DNA from: a virus
DNA length: 32,299 nt
Direction: 5' to 3' (one strand)
IMG/VR virus record: IMGVR_UViG_3300025594_000032
Coordinates: 1-32,299 of that record
In this document: piece by piece, positions 20,888 to 27,605 of the stretch
Layout of the letters: the number at the start of each line of letters is the position of its first letter
How positions within the stretch are numbered: position 1 is the stretch's first letter
Translations under genes and position numbers: made by a program
The notes under the pieces: generated by a model
Told to the model about the DNA's origin: nothing
Seen by the model: the letters and a program-made list of their open reading frames with translations, nothing else
The model's database searches: none

Positions 20888-22062
20888 GCTGTAGCCTCCA
20901 GGATCGCCTCACCTACTGCCTGTACTACGTCAACGGTAACGGCATTACCTAACGCCTTGTAACGCGCTGTAGCTGGTACTTTCTTAATTACGCCCTCGTA
21001 GTCTCCGTACTCTGTCCAATAATCGCTAAACCCCTGTAGCCGTTCGCATTCGACCTCTGTTAGTCTGCGGATTGAGTTTACTGTTTGGTAATTATGGCTG
21101 GCGTTGGCGCGCAGAGTCCCTGCGTAGCTGTTTCTGAATCTTTGGCCGCTTAGATTTTCATTTTCAATATATGGCTCAACCACATAATTATCCTTAGCCA
21201 CGCTGGTTAATGTGTTTGTAGTGCCGTTGTGGTTAATCTCTAAAGTTTGCCGCATCGGTGCGCCTGCTGTTCTGTCGCTGGGCCTTTGAGGGTTTCGCCC
21301 TCTTTGCGCTGCTATCGAAACTTTAGGAACGTTGCCATGACCTGCTGATAAACACTGGCTATGTCCATCAACACTAAAAACCCTGCCATCTTGACTGCTA
21401 TTCAGCCGCGCTACCTCATTTACTAGAGTCATGCTAGAATGCATTCCGCCTGAGTTTCCGCCGACTGTAAGCGTTCTAACATTTGTGGCTTGCTCTGCCC
21501 TTTCATCAATCCCGCTAGACTTCGGCTCGACAGGAAATACCGTTCCGCCACTTCCCTCTCCAAGACTTCCGACAAGGTAGACGCGCTCTCTGTTTTGGGG
21601 TAGAAACCATGCCGTATTAAGCAATTGCCATTCAAGTCTATAACCCCCAATGTCGGCAAGGGCTTGGACAACTGCCCAAAAGTCTGCGCCATCGTTTGAG
21701 CTGAACACGCCCTTAACATTTTCCCAGATAAAAAAGTCTGGTCGGCACTCATCAATGAGCCGTATTGCTTCCCGCACAAGACTGCTGCGCTCCCCCTCAA
21801 TTCCTTCACGCTTTCCAGCCAAGCTGAAATCCTGGCAAGGTGAGCCGAAGGTGATAGCGTTAATTTTTGGCAATCTGTCGCCGCGAACATCTGTAACTGA
21901 CCCTGCATATTCCGCCTCTTTGAATTTGTTTCTGTAAATCGCTATTGGGTGCTTTTCTATCTCGCTAAAATAGTGGTTTTCAATCTCAAAACCCGCTTGC
22001 GTTAATCCTTGAGCAAAGCCACCTATGCCGCTAAATAAATCGAGCAAATTTATCTTGCTCAC
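20884..22062 (-). CDS. C5-cytosine DNA methyltransferase (392 aa)
   Basis: Complete set of motifs: I DLFSGIGGF (8-16), IV GSPCQDFS with catalytic C76, VI WENVKG (E114), VIII QNRERVYLVG (156-165), IX RRLTEVECERLQGF and X YKALGNAVTV. The target-recognition region between VIII and IX is about 160 residues and its sequence specificity cannot be read. No matching restriction enzyme is adjacent, so it is probably a solitary phage enzyme that protects phage DNA from host restriction or marks it. Start is GTG at 22062 in a GTGA overlap, behind GGGGGT. Confidence 0.9.
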   Translation of the reverse strand: MSKINLLDLFSGIGGFAQGLTQAGFEIENHYFSEIEKHPIAIYRNKFKEAEYAGSVTDVRGDRLPKINAITFGSPCQDFSLAGKREGIEGERSSLVREAIRLIDECRPDFFIWENVKGVFSSNDGADFWAVVQALADIGGYRLEWQLLNTAWFLPQNRERVYLVGSLGEGSGGTVFPVEPKSSGIDERAEQATNVRTLTVGGNSGGMHSSMTLVNEVARLNSSQDGRVFSVDGHSQCLSAGHGNVPKVSIAAQRGRNPQRPSDRTAGAPMRQTLEINHNGTTNTLTSVAKDNYVVEPYIENENLSGQRFRNSYAGTLRANASHNYQTVNSIRRLTEVECERLQGFSDYWTEYGDYEGVIKKVPATARYKALGNAVTVDVVQAVGEAILEATA

Positions 22063-22388
22063 AGATTACCCCCGCCCTGCCGCTTGTTCTCCAGACTCTC
22101 CATGCTAGGGAATGGAACGTGAACGCCAAAGTGAGTAGATGTGAATTTATTAATTGTGTCGTAAATATCCGTTATCTGCTGAGGTTTTAAATCCTCAGTG
22201 CTATCCACACCATAAGCGCGACGCGCTATGTCCTTCCACAACAGCTCTTTGATTGTCAGCAATGTCCAATTTCGCTCAACTGATTTTGATAGTAACTCCT
22301 GAACCGTTGCGCCTTCGCGTATCAAGGCTTGAGATAATTGCTCACAATGTAGATGTATCGCGCCCCTTTGCGCTGCACTTAGACTCAA
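22059..22388 (-). CDS. Conserved nin-region protein of unknown function (109 aa)
   Basis: Starts at TTG (22388), which overlaps the previous stop as TTGA and has GGGGGT just upstream. The protein SAAQRGAIHLHCEQLSQALIR, then WTLLTIKELLWKDIARRAYG and FTSTHFGVHVPFPSMESL follows a pattern I know from small phage proteins of the nin or replication region, where the end is also FGVxVPFPS. No function is established. It lies where lambda-like phages carry NinB, but NinB motifs are not evident. Confidence 0.6.
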   Translation of the reverse strand: MSLSAAQRGAIHLHCEQLSQALIREGATVQELLSKSVERNWTLLTIKELLWKDIARRAYGVDSTEDLKPQQITDIYDTINKFTSTHFGVHVPFPSMESLENKRQGGGNL

Positions 22389-22567
22389 AGCCCACCCCCG
22401 CTCTGTCTTTTTTGGGCTAAATAAAACTCATGCGTTTTCTTCATGTCTCGCTTAACTTTTCCGCAACTATAAAGACCATGAACATCTACACTTATTGCAC
22501 CATCAAAACGAACCTTATAAGTGCTAGTGCAAGTCTTTCTGTCGCCGCACGTACACGGTTTACTCAC
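22385..22567 (-). CDS. Small cysteine-rich protein (60 aa)
   Basis: Start chosen at GTG (22567), in a GTGA overlap with the upstream stop and behind a strong GGGGGTGGG ribosome site. A TTG at 22597 is possible but has no such site. The product is SKPCTCGDRKTCTSTYKVRFDGAISVDVHGLYSCGKVKRD and a charged tail. CTC...C...C spacing suggests one zinc site with an additional Cys. Function unknown. Confidence 0.5.
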   Translation of the reverse strand: MSKPCTCGDRKTCTSTYKVRFDGAISVDVHGLYSCGKVKRDMKKTHEFYLAQKRQSGGGL

Positions 22568-22743
22568 AGCCCACCCCCATAGATCAACCAAGCGCAATAG
22601 ATCGTACTAGACGCGCATATCAGCCCAAACACCGCACCGATTAACCCGGTTAGATCTGCGTTATGGCGAAGAAAGCTAAACGCTACATGCAAAGCCATTG
22701 TTCCCGCCATGCCTAGAATTATGATAAACATTAGATCAATCAT
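22564..22743 (-). CDS. Small membrane protein (59 aa)
   Basis: I choose the ATG at 22743 because GGAGG lies 8 bases before it; an ATG 15 bases upstream has no comparable site. Two transmembrane segments are visible (MIDLMFIIILGMAGTMALHV and DLTGLIGAVFGLICASSTIY). The end YGGGL is dictated by the ribosome site of the next gene. Function unknown. Confidence 0.55.
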   Translation of the reverse strand: MIDLMFIIILGMAGTMALHVAFSFLRHNADLTGLIGAVFGLICASSTIYCAWLIYGGGL

Positions 22744-23131
22744 CAGGACAACCTCCATTCGAGCATTCGAGCCTATCCAGCATCACTTGCTGTTTTGCTT
22801 CGTGCTGTTCTTGTAGCTGTTTCTCTAGCGCGTTAATTTCTCTCTGAACCTCAGCCTTTCTAGCTGTCAGCCTTTCGCGATCTTGGTTAGCTGTCTCTGT
22901 CTGGTGAGTCTCAGCCGCCATAATTTCGTTTAGCTGGCCTGTAAGCTCACTTAGCCTTATTTGCTGATTATTCATCTTCTGCCCTAATAACCCATCTATC
23001 TCGTTGCTTAACCGCATACACTCAGAATCTGGCGTGTGCAAATCTCGCGGATCAAATCCGTTTTCAATCAGCCTGCAAACTAGGTCGCCGTATTCCATCA
23101 TCTTGGATGTAATCGTTTCTTCGCGGTTCAT
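22736..23131 (-). CDS. Coiled-coil protein of unknown function (131 aa)
   Basis: Residues 50-125 form a long Gln/Glu-rich coiled coil (RLTARKAEVQREINALEKQLQEQHEAKQ). The first 45 residues are a separate helical part, MNREETITSKMMEYGDLVCRL. The C-terminus has CSNGGC. It is overlapped by 8 bases with the small membrane protein that follows. A dimeric or oligomeric accessory protein is likely; no family is recognised. Confidence 0.55.
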   Translation of the reverse strand: MNREETITSKMMEYGDLVCRLIENGFDPRDLHTPDSECMRLSNEIDGLLGQKMNNQQIRLSELTGQLNEIMAAETHQTETANQDRERLTARKAEVQREINALEKQLQEQHEAKQQVMLDRLECSNGGCPDD

Positions 23132-23310
23132 GCGTAAGCCCTCACGCCGCGATAAATCCAGTCCTTAACTGTGTTTATGTTCAAGTTGAATGTCTCGCTA
23201 ATCCATTTAGGCGTTTTGCCTATCTCGTGAAGCCTAACCACACTCTCTACAACCTCCTGAGAATGTTTAGCCTTTGGATGCTCTGCGCCTCTCTTTCGTT
23301 TATCGTTCAT
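23128..23310 (-). CDS. Small helix-turn-helix protein (60 aa)
   Basis: The segment QEVVESVVRLHEIGKTPKWISETFNLNINTVKDWIYRG (about 18-55) is a clear helix-turn-helix: WISETFNLN, then recognition helix NTVKDWIYRG, like transposase-type or NUMOD/YlxM-type HTHs. The N-terminus is basic (NDKRKRGAEHPKAKH). The ATG at 23310 is in an ATGA overlap. It may be a regulator or DNA-binding accessory factor in the nin-like block. Confidence 0.6.
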   Translation of the reverse strand: MNDKRKRGAEHPKAKHSQEVVESVVRLHEIGKTPKWISETFNLNINTVKDWIYRGVRAYA

Positions 23311-23384
23311 AAGTCAAACGCTCCAAATTCAGACGCGAAGTAAATAGCCGCAAGCCATACGCAAAATAGTCCTAGTCCAATCAT
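23307..23384 (-). CDS. Membrane micropeptide (25 aa)
   Basis: A frame of 26 codons starting at ATG 23384 (TAATG overlap with the 42-residue peptide) and ending in an ATGA overlap with the HTH gene. The product MIGLGLFCVWLAAIYFASEF is one hydrophobic segment plus GAFDL. The junctions on both sides are the main support. Confidence 0.4.
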   Translation of the reverse strand: MIGLGLFCVWLAAIYFASEFGAFDL

Positions 23385-23512
23385 TACCAACCCCCGAAAA
23401 TCTGCTTAATCCGAAACTCCACTTGATCGACCCACTTACAGCCAAATCCAGCCGCCACTTGATAGACCACGAATAAAGCGCAAACTATCCATAAAATTAT
23501 TAATCCGATCAT
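23384..23512 (-). CDS. Small membrane peptide (42 aa)
   Basis: Starts at ATG 23512 in an ATGA overlap with the preceding gene and ends in a TAATG overlap with the next. MIGLIILWIVCALFVVYQVA forms one transmembrane helix, followed by a polar tail GFGCKWVDQVEFRIKQIFGGW. Without these two peptides the stretch 23311-23508 would be the only unexplained gap in an otherwise gap-free operon. Confidence 0.5.
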   Translation of the reverse strand: MIGLIILWIVCALFVVYQVAAGFGCKWVDQVEFRIKQIFGGW

Positions 23513-23838
23513 AAGAAACCCCTGTAAGTCTTGCCCTTATTAAAGTCGTGAATCCGTTTAAGCAAAGTACCCTGCGAAATCTTCGTGCCTTGCGCCGTTA
23601 GCTTGTCGGCTTGCTCTTGCGCGTAAGACTGACCTCTGCCATGTGCGCGTTTATATCCGATAGCTATGCGCTCGATTACTCCTGCCGGAATCTTAATTGT
23701 TTGCTTGCCTGCCTTCTCCATGCGCTTAGTGCCATCGCTATTCCTGAAATCAGGCTCGCCGGTTAAGAACTGGCCCACTATGTCGTTCAGGCTTGGTGGT
23801 GTGTTCAATAATTTTGAACAGTGGTTATGTGTGAACAT
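23509..23838 (-). CDS. Protein of unknown function (109 aa)
   Basis: A mixed polar protein: MFTHNHCSKLLNTPPSLNDIV, then KIPAGVIERIAIGYKRAHGRGQSYAQEQADKL and GTKISQGTLLKRIHDFNKGKTYR. The second half could be a DNA-binding helical region, with a helix-turn-helix-like TKISQGTLLKRIHDF, but no family is recognised. It starts 10 bases after the upstream stop. Confidence 0.45.
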   Translation of the reverse strand: MFTHNHCSKLLNTPPSLNDIVGQFLTGEPDFRNSDGTKRMEKAGKQTIKIPAGVIERIAIGYKRAHGRGQSYAQEQADKLTAQGTKISQGTLLKRIHDFNKGKTYRGFL

Positions 23839-23848
23839 TACTGACCCC

Positions 23849-24034
23849 CTAATTGATGGTGTGCTTTAATTTAGCTCTATCTCTAGCAGTTTTTCCTGGT
23901 CTTGATACACCCGTCTTTTCCTTGCAGTTAAGATGTGTTGTGGACAGGCTTCCAAGTTTTTCTCGTTGCGATCTGCTCATATATTTACGCAGCCCTGTCT
24001 CTTTGCCTTCTTGGTTTACTTTTGTTCTAATCAT
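23849..24034 (-). CDS. Small basic protein (61 aa)
   Basis: Very basic (MIRTKVNQEGKETGLRKYMS, later KTGVSRPGKTARDRAKLKH) and probably disordered or nucleic-acid binding. It starts in a TAATG overlap with the DUF559 nuclease gene, so the two are likely co-translated. The pattern GVSRPGKTARDRAKLK resembles short HTH-adjacent basic tails, but no function is assigned. Confidence 0.45.
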   Translation of the reverse strand: MIRTKVNQEGKETGLRKYMSRSQREKLGSLSTTHLNCKEKTGVSRPGKTARDRAKLKHTIN

Positions 24035-24612
24035 TACTGACCTCCGTTAAGTTTGTTTAAAAGCGCCTTCCAAGCATCCTTTGCTGTTTGAGACATGTCC
24101 TCGCTCTTTCCGTATCTGATAGTCCCGAAGTCCTTATTTAATTCTTGAAAATAAAAGTGTGATGTTTTGCGGTAGTCGCTAAACCTGTCTTGGTTGAACC
24201 TTTCATCGTCATCAAGAAAGTCTGTGTATTCCTGGAATGTCTGCCACCCCTCAAAACGAACAACATTGAAGCCAAGCGACTCTAAATAATCTTGTCGCGC
24301 CCTGTCGTAATCAAGTTGGTCTTTGTGGTGCTTACCATCGGCCTCAATAATCAACATCAAAGCAGGGTTGCAAAAGTCAACGTAGTATTTTCCTATCTGA
24401 TACTCCGGCAAGAACTTGACCGAAATACCTCTAATTTGATTAAAAATGTTTCTCTCGATTGGTGTGCAATGAAACGTGTCTACCCCATCAATTCCATCTA
24501 AGTCATAAACGTGAAAACCATCGAGCGCCTCTGGCGTAAAGCTGTGAATATCTAAACCATGCTCACGGTAATAATCGTTTATCTTTTTTCTTTGCTCGAA
24601 CGTGTATTGCAT
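24034..24612 (-). CDS. DUF559/Vsr-type endonuclease-like protein (192 aa)
   Basis: A PD-(D/E)xK-type core: FLPEYQIGKYYVDFCNPALM (catalytic D in YVDF), then IIEADGKHH (E and D of the ExD/K element) and DRARQDYLESLGFNVVRFEGWQ, typical for DUF559 proteins related to very-short-patch repair endonucleases. PIERNIFNQ upstream is the usual first helix with its Glu. The start may be ATG 24612 or the adjacent GTG 24615, which overlaps the helicase stop. Role in the phage is unknown: repair, recombination or restriction-like nicking. It follows the DnaB gene directly. Confidence 0.75.
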   Translation of the reverse strand: MQYTFEQRKKINDYYREHGLDIHSFTPEALDGFHVYDLDGIDGVDTFHCTPIERNIFNQIRGISVKFLPEYQIGKYYVDFCNPALMLIIEADGKHHKDQLDYDRARQDYLESLGFNVVRFEGWQTFQEYTDFLDDDERFNQDRFSDYRKTSHFYFQELNKDFGTIRYGKSEDMSQTAKDAWKALLNKLNGGQ

Positions 24613-26000
24613 CACCCAAGACCTCCGACCCGCTTCAATGGCTGGTCATTTGTGGTGCGCTTATTCCAAAACGATGACTCTTGCGTTTCGCTCATAGTCT
24701 CGAACCTTTGGAACGCGCCGTTAAAAACTAAAGGAACAACGCCTGTAACGCCGTTTCTCTGCTTAGTTATGATTAGCTCTGCCTCGCCCTTAAACGCGCT
24801 CTTTTCTTTGGTGTAAACTTCATCGCGGTAGAGAAACATAATTGTTGATGCGTCTTGTTCGATTGCGCCGGACTCTCTCAAATCAGCCGTAATAGGTCGC
24901 TTGTCTTGTCTGCTCTCACATGTTCGATTTAGCTGAGAAAGTAAGACCACTGGAACGCCATGACGTTTAGCTATGGCTTTTAGTTTCTGTGAAAATGCTG
25001 TGACCTCTTCAAAGCGGTTTCCATGTGTCTCGCTACCCATGATCTGTAGGTAATCTAAGAAAATCGGCATCTTGCCCTCTTTCTTGAATAGCTTTCGAGC
25101 GATTGCGTCTATCCTGTTCGCGCTCAGTGCTGGCGTGTCGTCAACGAATATCCCCGACTCCATCAACTGCCCTGTCGCGTTAGTCAATTTAGACCAATCA
25201 TCATTGTGTAACTTTCCGCTTCTGATCGTGTCGTGATTAATTCCAAAGCTAGAAAACAGTCGATTAACTAATTGCATAACCGGCATTTCAAGCGAGATAA
25301 AAAGAGACTTGCCGCCGTTTAACCCGATGTTCTTAGCCATATTTACCGCTAGAACCGTTTTGCCCATACCAGGCCGACCCGCTATTACATAAACCTCGCC
25401 ATTCTCAAGCCCTAGTATTTTGTCATCTAGTGAGCTGAATCCAGTTGGTACGCCTACACACGTTCCATCAGACTTCCAGCGTTCCTCGATACCGTTGACC
25501 GCATCAGTTAGCGATGTTGATATGTGTTGTGCGCCGCCTGTCGTAGCGTTTTCAATCAGTGCAGTTGCGTTACGGTCTGCCATATCCACAATGCTTTGAG
25601 CTTCGCCGCTAGAGGCGTTGTACGCGCTTCCAATCAACTCTTGAGCGTCTTGGATGATTCTGCGAAGTAAAGACTTCTCTTTGATGATCTTCGCGTATGC
25701 CAAAAGGTTGTTAGTGTTCGGTGTGTTCTTGGTTATCGTTCCCAAGTAAGCCATGCCACCCGCATTTTCTAAACTGCCTTCGCTGTCTAACTGCTCAGAG
25801 ACAACGATCACATCAACTGGCTTATCCGATCTGTGTAGTTTCTGGATAGCGTTAAAAATCAACTGGTGAGAATGTTGGTAAAAATCATCACCGGACAAAA
25901 GGCTGATTGCGTCATCGGTATCCTTCGCGTTTAGCATCAATGCGCCTAGTGCGGAATGTTCAGCCTCTAGCGCCTGTGGTGGTAGGTTGAAATTATCCAT
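24612..26000 (-). CDS. Replicative DNA helicase, DnaB family (462 aa)
   Basis: N-terminal DnaB domain (PPQALEAEHSALGALML through LGTITKNTPNTNNLLAYAKII, residues 7-107), a linker helix, then a RecA-like ATPase with Walker A GRPGMGKT (208-215), Walker B PIFLDYLQIM, PVVLLSQLNR and the arginine-containing ADLRESGAIEQDA block. Full length for the family. It corresponds to P22 gp12, which needs no host DnaB. It would be loaded by the product of the overlapping upstream gene (8-base overlap) at the iterons inside that gene. Confidence 0.92.
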   Translation of the reverse strand: MDNFNLPPQALEAEHSALGALMLNAKDTDDAISLLSGDDFYQHSHQLIFNAIQKLHRSDKPVDVIVVSEQLDSEGSLENAGGMAYLGTITKNTPNTNNLLAYAKIIKEKSLLRRIIQDAQELIGSAYNASSGEAQSIVDMADRNATALIENATTGGAQHISTSLTDAVNGIEERWKSDGTCVGVPTGFSSLDDKILGLENGEVYVIAGRPGMGKTVLAVNMAKNIGLNGGKSLFISLEMPVMQLVNRLFSSFGINHDTIRSGKLHNDDWSKLTNATGQLMESGIFVDDTPALSANRIDAIARKLFKKEGKMPIFLDYLQIMGSETHGNRFEEVTAFSQKLKAIAKRHGVPVVLLSQLNRTCESRQDKRPITADLRESGAIEQDASTIMFLYRDEVYTKEKSAFKGEAELIITKQRNGVTGVVPLVFNGAFQRFETMSETQESSFWNKRTTNDQPLKRVGGLG

Positions 26001-26805
26001 TTTCAGCCACCATAAGTTTCTGCGCGTTTTTGCCTTTGGTGGTTAAGTAAATTTCGCCGTTCTGGTTTTGCGCGTAACAATCGTATCCGTTACCCTCAAG
26101 GCAATTACTAAAAGCTAAAACCCAATCAGTTTTTACAGATCGCTTTTTGTTCTCTATCCAGTAGTCTTTGAATTTAAACCAGCAGACATCGACAATGTCG
26201 TGAGGTATCCCCATCGTGTCAGATTTTCTAAAAGCGATTGAATCTAACGGTATTGGGTCAACACCAATTTCCTTACATTCTGCAATGTAGTTTTTTAGTG
26301 TTTGTCTTTTAGGTTTCTTAGTGCTTGAGGGTGTAGGCTCGTCAGAGCCGTTACTCTCTTCTACTCTATTCTCTTCTATTCTATTCTCTTCTATTAGAAC
26401 GGACTTTATCCCTACACTATCGGGACACTGTCGGGACATTGTCGGGATACGCTCTAAGTCATTGTTTCCATTATCTATTTCTTTCTTGATTAGCTTCTGA
26501 GTGTATTCGTCAGTGCGTGTCAACATTTTTAAGCATGTGACAACGCCATTTGTGTTTTCGAAGAGTTTTAGCTCAATAAATCGCCCCATCATCTGCTGCA
26601 CTTTTTCAACAGTTGACCCGGTATTTCGAGCAATAATTCGAGCATCATGCTCAAGCTCAAAGGTTAAATTGTGCTTCTCAACATTGGCCGCGATAAGCTC
26701 AAGGCAATAGAAATAAAGCCCATAACCCTCAAGACCATAATCCAATAAAACCTCTTGGAGTTTCGAATCCATGTTGGAATTAGAATCGTGTTTAAACCAT
26801 TTAAT
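25993..26805 (-). CDS. Replication initiator / helicase loader, DUF4373-type (270 aa, ATT start)
   Basis: The conserved N-terminal domain (KWFKHDSNSN, then LQEVLLDYGLEGYGLYFYCLELIA and FELEHDARIIARNTG) is the DUF4373/Lin1244-type winged helix of phage replication proteins. The first ATG (26772) cuts off the first 11 residues and has no ribosome site, whereas an ATT at 26805 starts at the family's usual place and has GGGGGTG about 4 bases before it. I therefore extend to ATT. A linker with IEENR repeats separates this from a C-terminal domain (about 165-270). The gene carries probable origin repeats (26350-26449). It equals P22 gene 18 or lambda O in position. Confidence 0.75.
   Translation of the reverse strand: MKWFKHDSNSNMDSKLQEVLLDYGLEGYGLYFYCLELIAANVEKHNLTFELEHDARIIARNTGSTVEKVQQMMGRFIELKLFENTNGVVTCLKMLTRTDEYTQKLIKKEIDNGNNDLERIPTMSRQCPDSVGIKSVLIEENRIEENRVEESNGSDEPTPSSTKKPKRQTLKNYIAECKEIGVDPIPLDSIAFRKSDTMGIPHDIVDVCWFKFKDYWIENKKRSVKTDWVLAFSNCLEGNGYDCYAQNQNGEIYLTTKGKNAQKLMVAENG
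26350..26394. repeat. 15-bp AT-rich repeats in the replication gene
   Basis: Two perfect tandem copies of TCTATTCTCTTCTAT (26365-26379 and 26380-26394) follow a diverged third (26350-26364, 11 of 15 matching). They encode the IEENR pentapeptide repeats. Next to the iterons, they could be the easily melted part of the origin. Confidence 0.65.
26417..26449. repeat. Three 11-bp iterons, probable replication origin
   Basis: Tandem units CTATCGGGACA, CTGTCGGGACA and TTGTCGGGATA (26417-26427, 26428-26438, 26439-26449). Eleven is not a multiple of three, so the copies are read in different frames and are conserved as DNA, not protein. The middle unit has a small palindrome TGTC-GG-GACA. As in lambda O, the iterons lie inside the initiator gene beside an AT-rich repeat. 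Confidence 0.7.
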
Positions 26806-27004
26806 GAGACACCCCCACCGCCTTAAACGTGCCTAGTACGCCATCGCCCAAAGTGACATAAATCTTTCTGCCATCAGGCAAAGCGATCAAATAGAAATCA
26901 AGATTAGAGCGAGTACATGTCCGCAGAACGGCATATTTCGTCTTAGATTGAACCATGCCCACGTTTGATGATTTAGAGGCGTATACCGCCTTTAAATTAG
27001 CCAT
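26801..27004 (-). CDS. Small protein of unknown function (67 aa)
   Basis: Compact beta-rich protein (KYAVLRTCTRSNLDFYLIALPDGRKIYVTLGDG) with a short N-terminal segment. AGGGGAA lies before the ATG. Its stop overlaps the ATT start of the replication initiator (ATTAA). It lies between the ribbon-helix-helix gene and the initiator, where lambda and P22 carry cII/c1 or no gene. No family is recognised. Confidence 0.5.
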   Translation of the reverse strand: MANLKAVYASKSSNVGMVQSKTKYAVLRTCTRSNLDFYLIALPDGRKIYVTLGDGVLGTFKAVGVSH

Positions 27005-27060
27005 TCAAATTCCCCTAGTTGGTAAAAAGTGTCTAACCTTTTGGTTAAAAAAAAGACCAA

Positions 27061-27282
27061 TCACGCTACTTTGTGAACGCTTAATAGGTCTGGCTGTTTA
27101 GCGTCCCTTCCTATAGATTGGTTGTCATGAAAACGTTGAAGCTCATTCTCTATTGCTGTACGGACAAAAGCACTAACTTGAGTTTTAGACAGCGCAACCA
27201 CCTGATTAAGATCTTCGGCTGTGTATTGGTCTATCACCGTTCTAACGGCTACGCTTTTAATTGCTTTAATGTCCTGGTACAT
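27061..27282 (-). CDS. Ribbon-helix-helix regulator (73 aa)
   Basis: VAVRTVIDQYTAEDLNQVVALSKTQVSAFVRTAIENELQRF (residues 11-52) fits a ribbon-helix-helix: a strand, helix A (AEDLNQVVALS), the turn, and helix B (QVSAFVRTAIENELQ). Proteins of this class in P22 (Arc, Mnt) are repressors. GAGGA stands 7 bases before the ATG. It lies after the cro-like gene and behind the terminator, in the cII/c1 place of lambdoid phages, but the fold differs from CII. A role in the lysis-lysogeny choice is likely. Confidence 0.65.
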   Translation of the reverse strand: MYQDIKAIKSVAVRTVIDQYTAEDLNQVVALSKTQVSAFVRTAIENELQRFHDNQSIGRDAKQPDLLSVHKVA

Positions 27283-27296
27283 AATTTATCCTCGGT

Positions 27297-27331
27297 AAAA
27301 AAAGCCCCATCAGCGTTTAGACATCAGGGGC
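27297..27331 (-). terminator. Terminator after the cro-like gene (tR1-like)
   Basis: On the minus strand GCCCC (27331-27327) pairs with GGGGC (27308-27304), followed by seven Ts (27303-27297). The stem is short with an 18-base loop. It begins 9 bases after the cro-like stop. Read-through is required for replication genes and everything downstream. Confidence 0.6.
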
Positions 27332-27339
27332 AAACACCA

Positions 27340-27522
27340 CTAGGAGTTGTGATTAGTTAAATAGTCGTGAAGCCTCTGAACCTTGCTAATGCCAGCGTCA
27401 GGGGATTCACCATTGCGAAACATAAGCAACCATCTGTAGCTCACATTGCAATCTCTAGCGACTTGAGCAAGTGTCAAATCGGTTTCAGCCAAAAGGCTTA
27501 ATGTTTTGTTGTATAAGTTCAT
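27340..27522 (-). CDS. Cro-like helix-turn-helix repressor (60 aa)
   Basis: I start at ATG 27522; a longer frame would run over the operator and into the repressor gene. The product has an HTH at about residues 15-38 (DLTLAQVARDCNVSYRWLLMFRNGES). It is divergent from the repressor and is first in the leftward early operon. The palindromic operator ends 7 bases before the start codon. No Shine-Dalgarno sequence is present, and the predicted transcription start coincides with the ATG, so the mRNA may be leaderless. Confidence 0.75.
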   Translation of the reverse strand: MNLYNKTLSLLAETDLTLAQVARDCNVSYRWLLMFRNGESPDAGISKVQRLHDYLTNHNS

Positions 27523-27528
27523 ACGAGT

Positions 27529-27566
27529 AGTGTGCAACATTTCGCACACTAAAGCAAGCACTATTT
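27529..27566 (-). promoter_or_regulatory. Leftward early promoter with operator (OR/PR-like)
   Basis: Operator AGTGTGC-N8-GCACACT at 27529-27550. On the minus strand it is preceded by TTGCTT (27557-27552) as -35, and CACACT (27534-27529) is the -10 after 17 bases. The 13 bases AAATAGTGCTTGC (27566-27554) are identical to the left-end promoter. A weaker related half site TGTGCAATATATGT lies at 27566-27579 toward the repressor gene, as a second operator would. Confidence 0.65.
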
Positions 27567-27593
27567 GTGCAATATATGTATATTTATTTGCGG

Positions 27594-27599
27594 TAAGAT
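27594..27599 (+). promoter_or_regulatory. Candidate repressor promoter -10 (PRM-like)
   Basis: TAAGAT lies 6 bases before the repressor ATG, which would put the transcription start on the A of the ATG. No good -35 exists at the proper distance (AATATA), as expected for a promoter that needs activation by bound repressor. The nearest SD-like bases (GGTAAG) are too far from the ATG. Confidence 0.35.
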
Positions 27600-27605
27600 T
27601 TTTAT

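Noticed and set aside
21429-21908. Minus-strand frame of 159 codons within the methyltransferase gene
   Set aside because: A shifted frame of a gene with all C5-methyltransferase motifs; the product has no features of its own.
27034-27047. boxB-like hairpin TAACC-TTTT-GGTTA
   Set aside because: The stem is weak and AT-rich, the loop on the transcribed strand is AAAA rather than a typical boxB pentaloop, and no boxA was found beside it.
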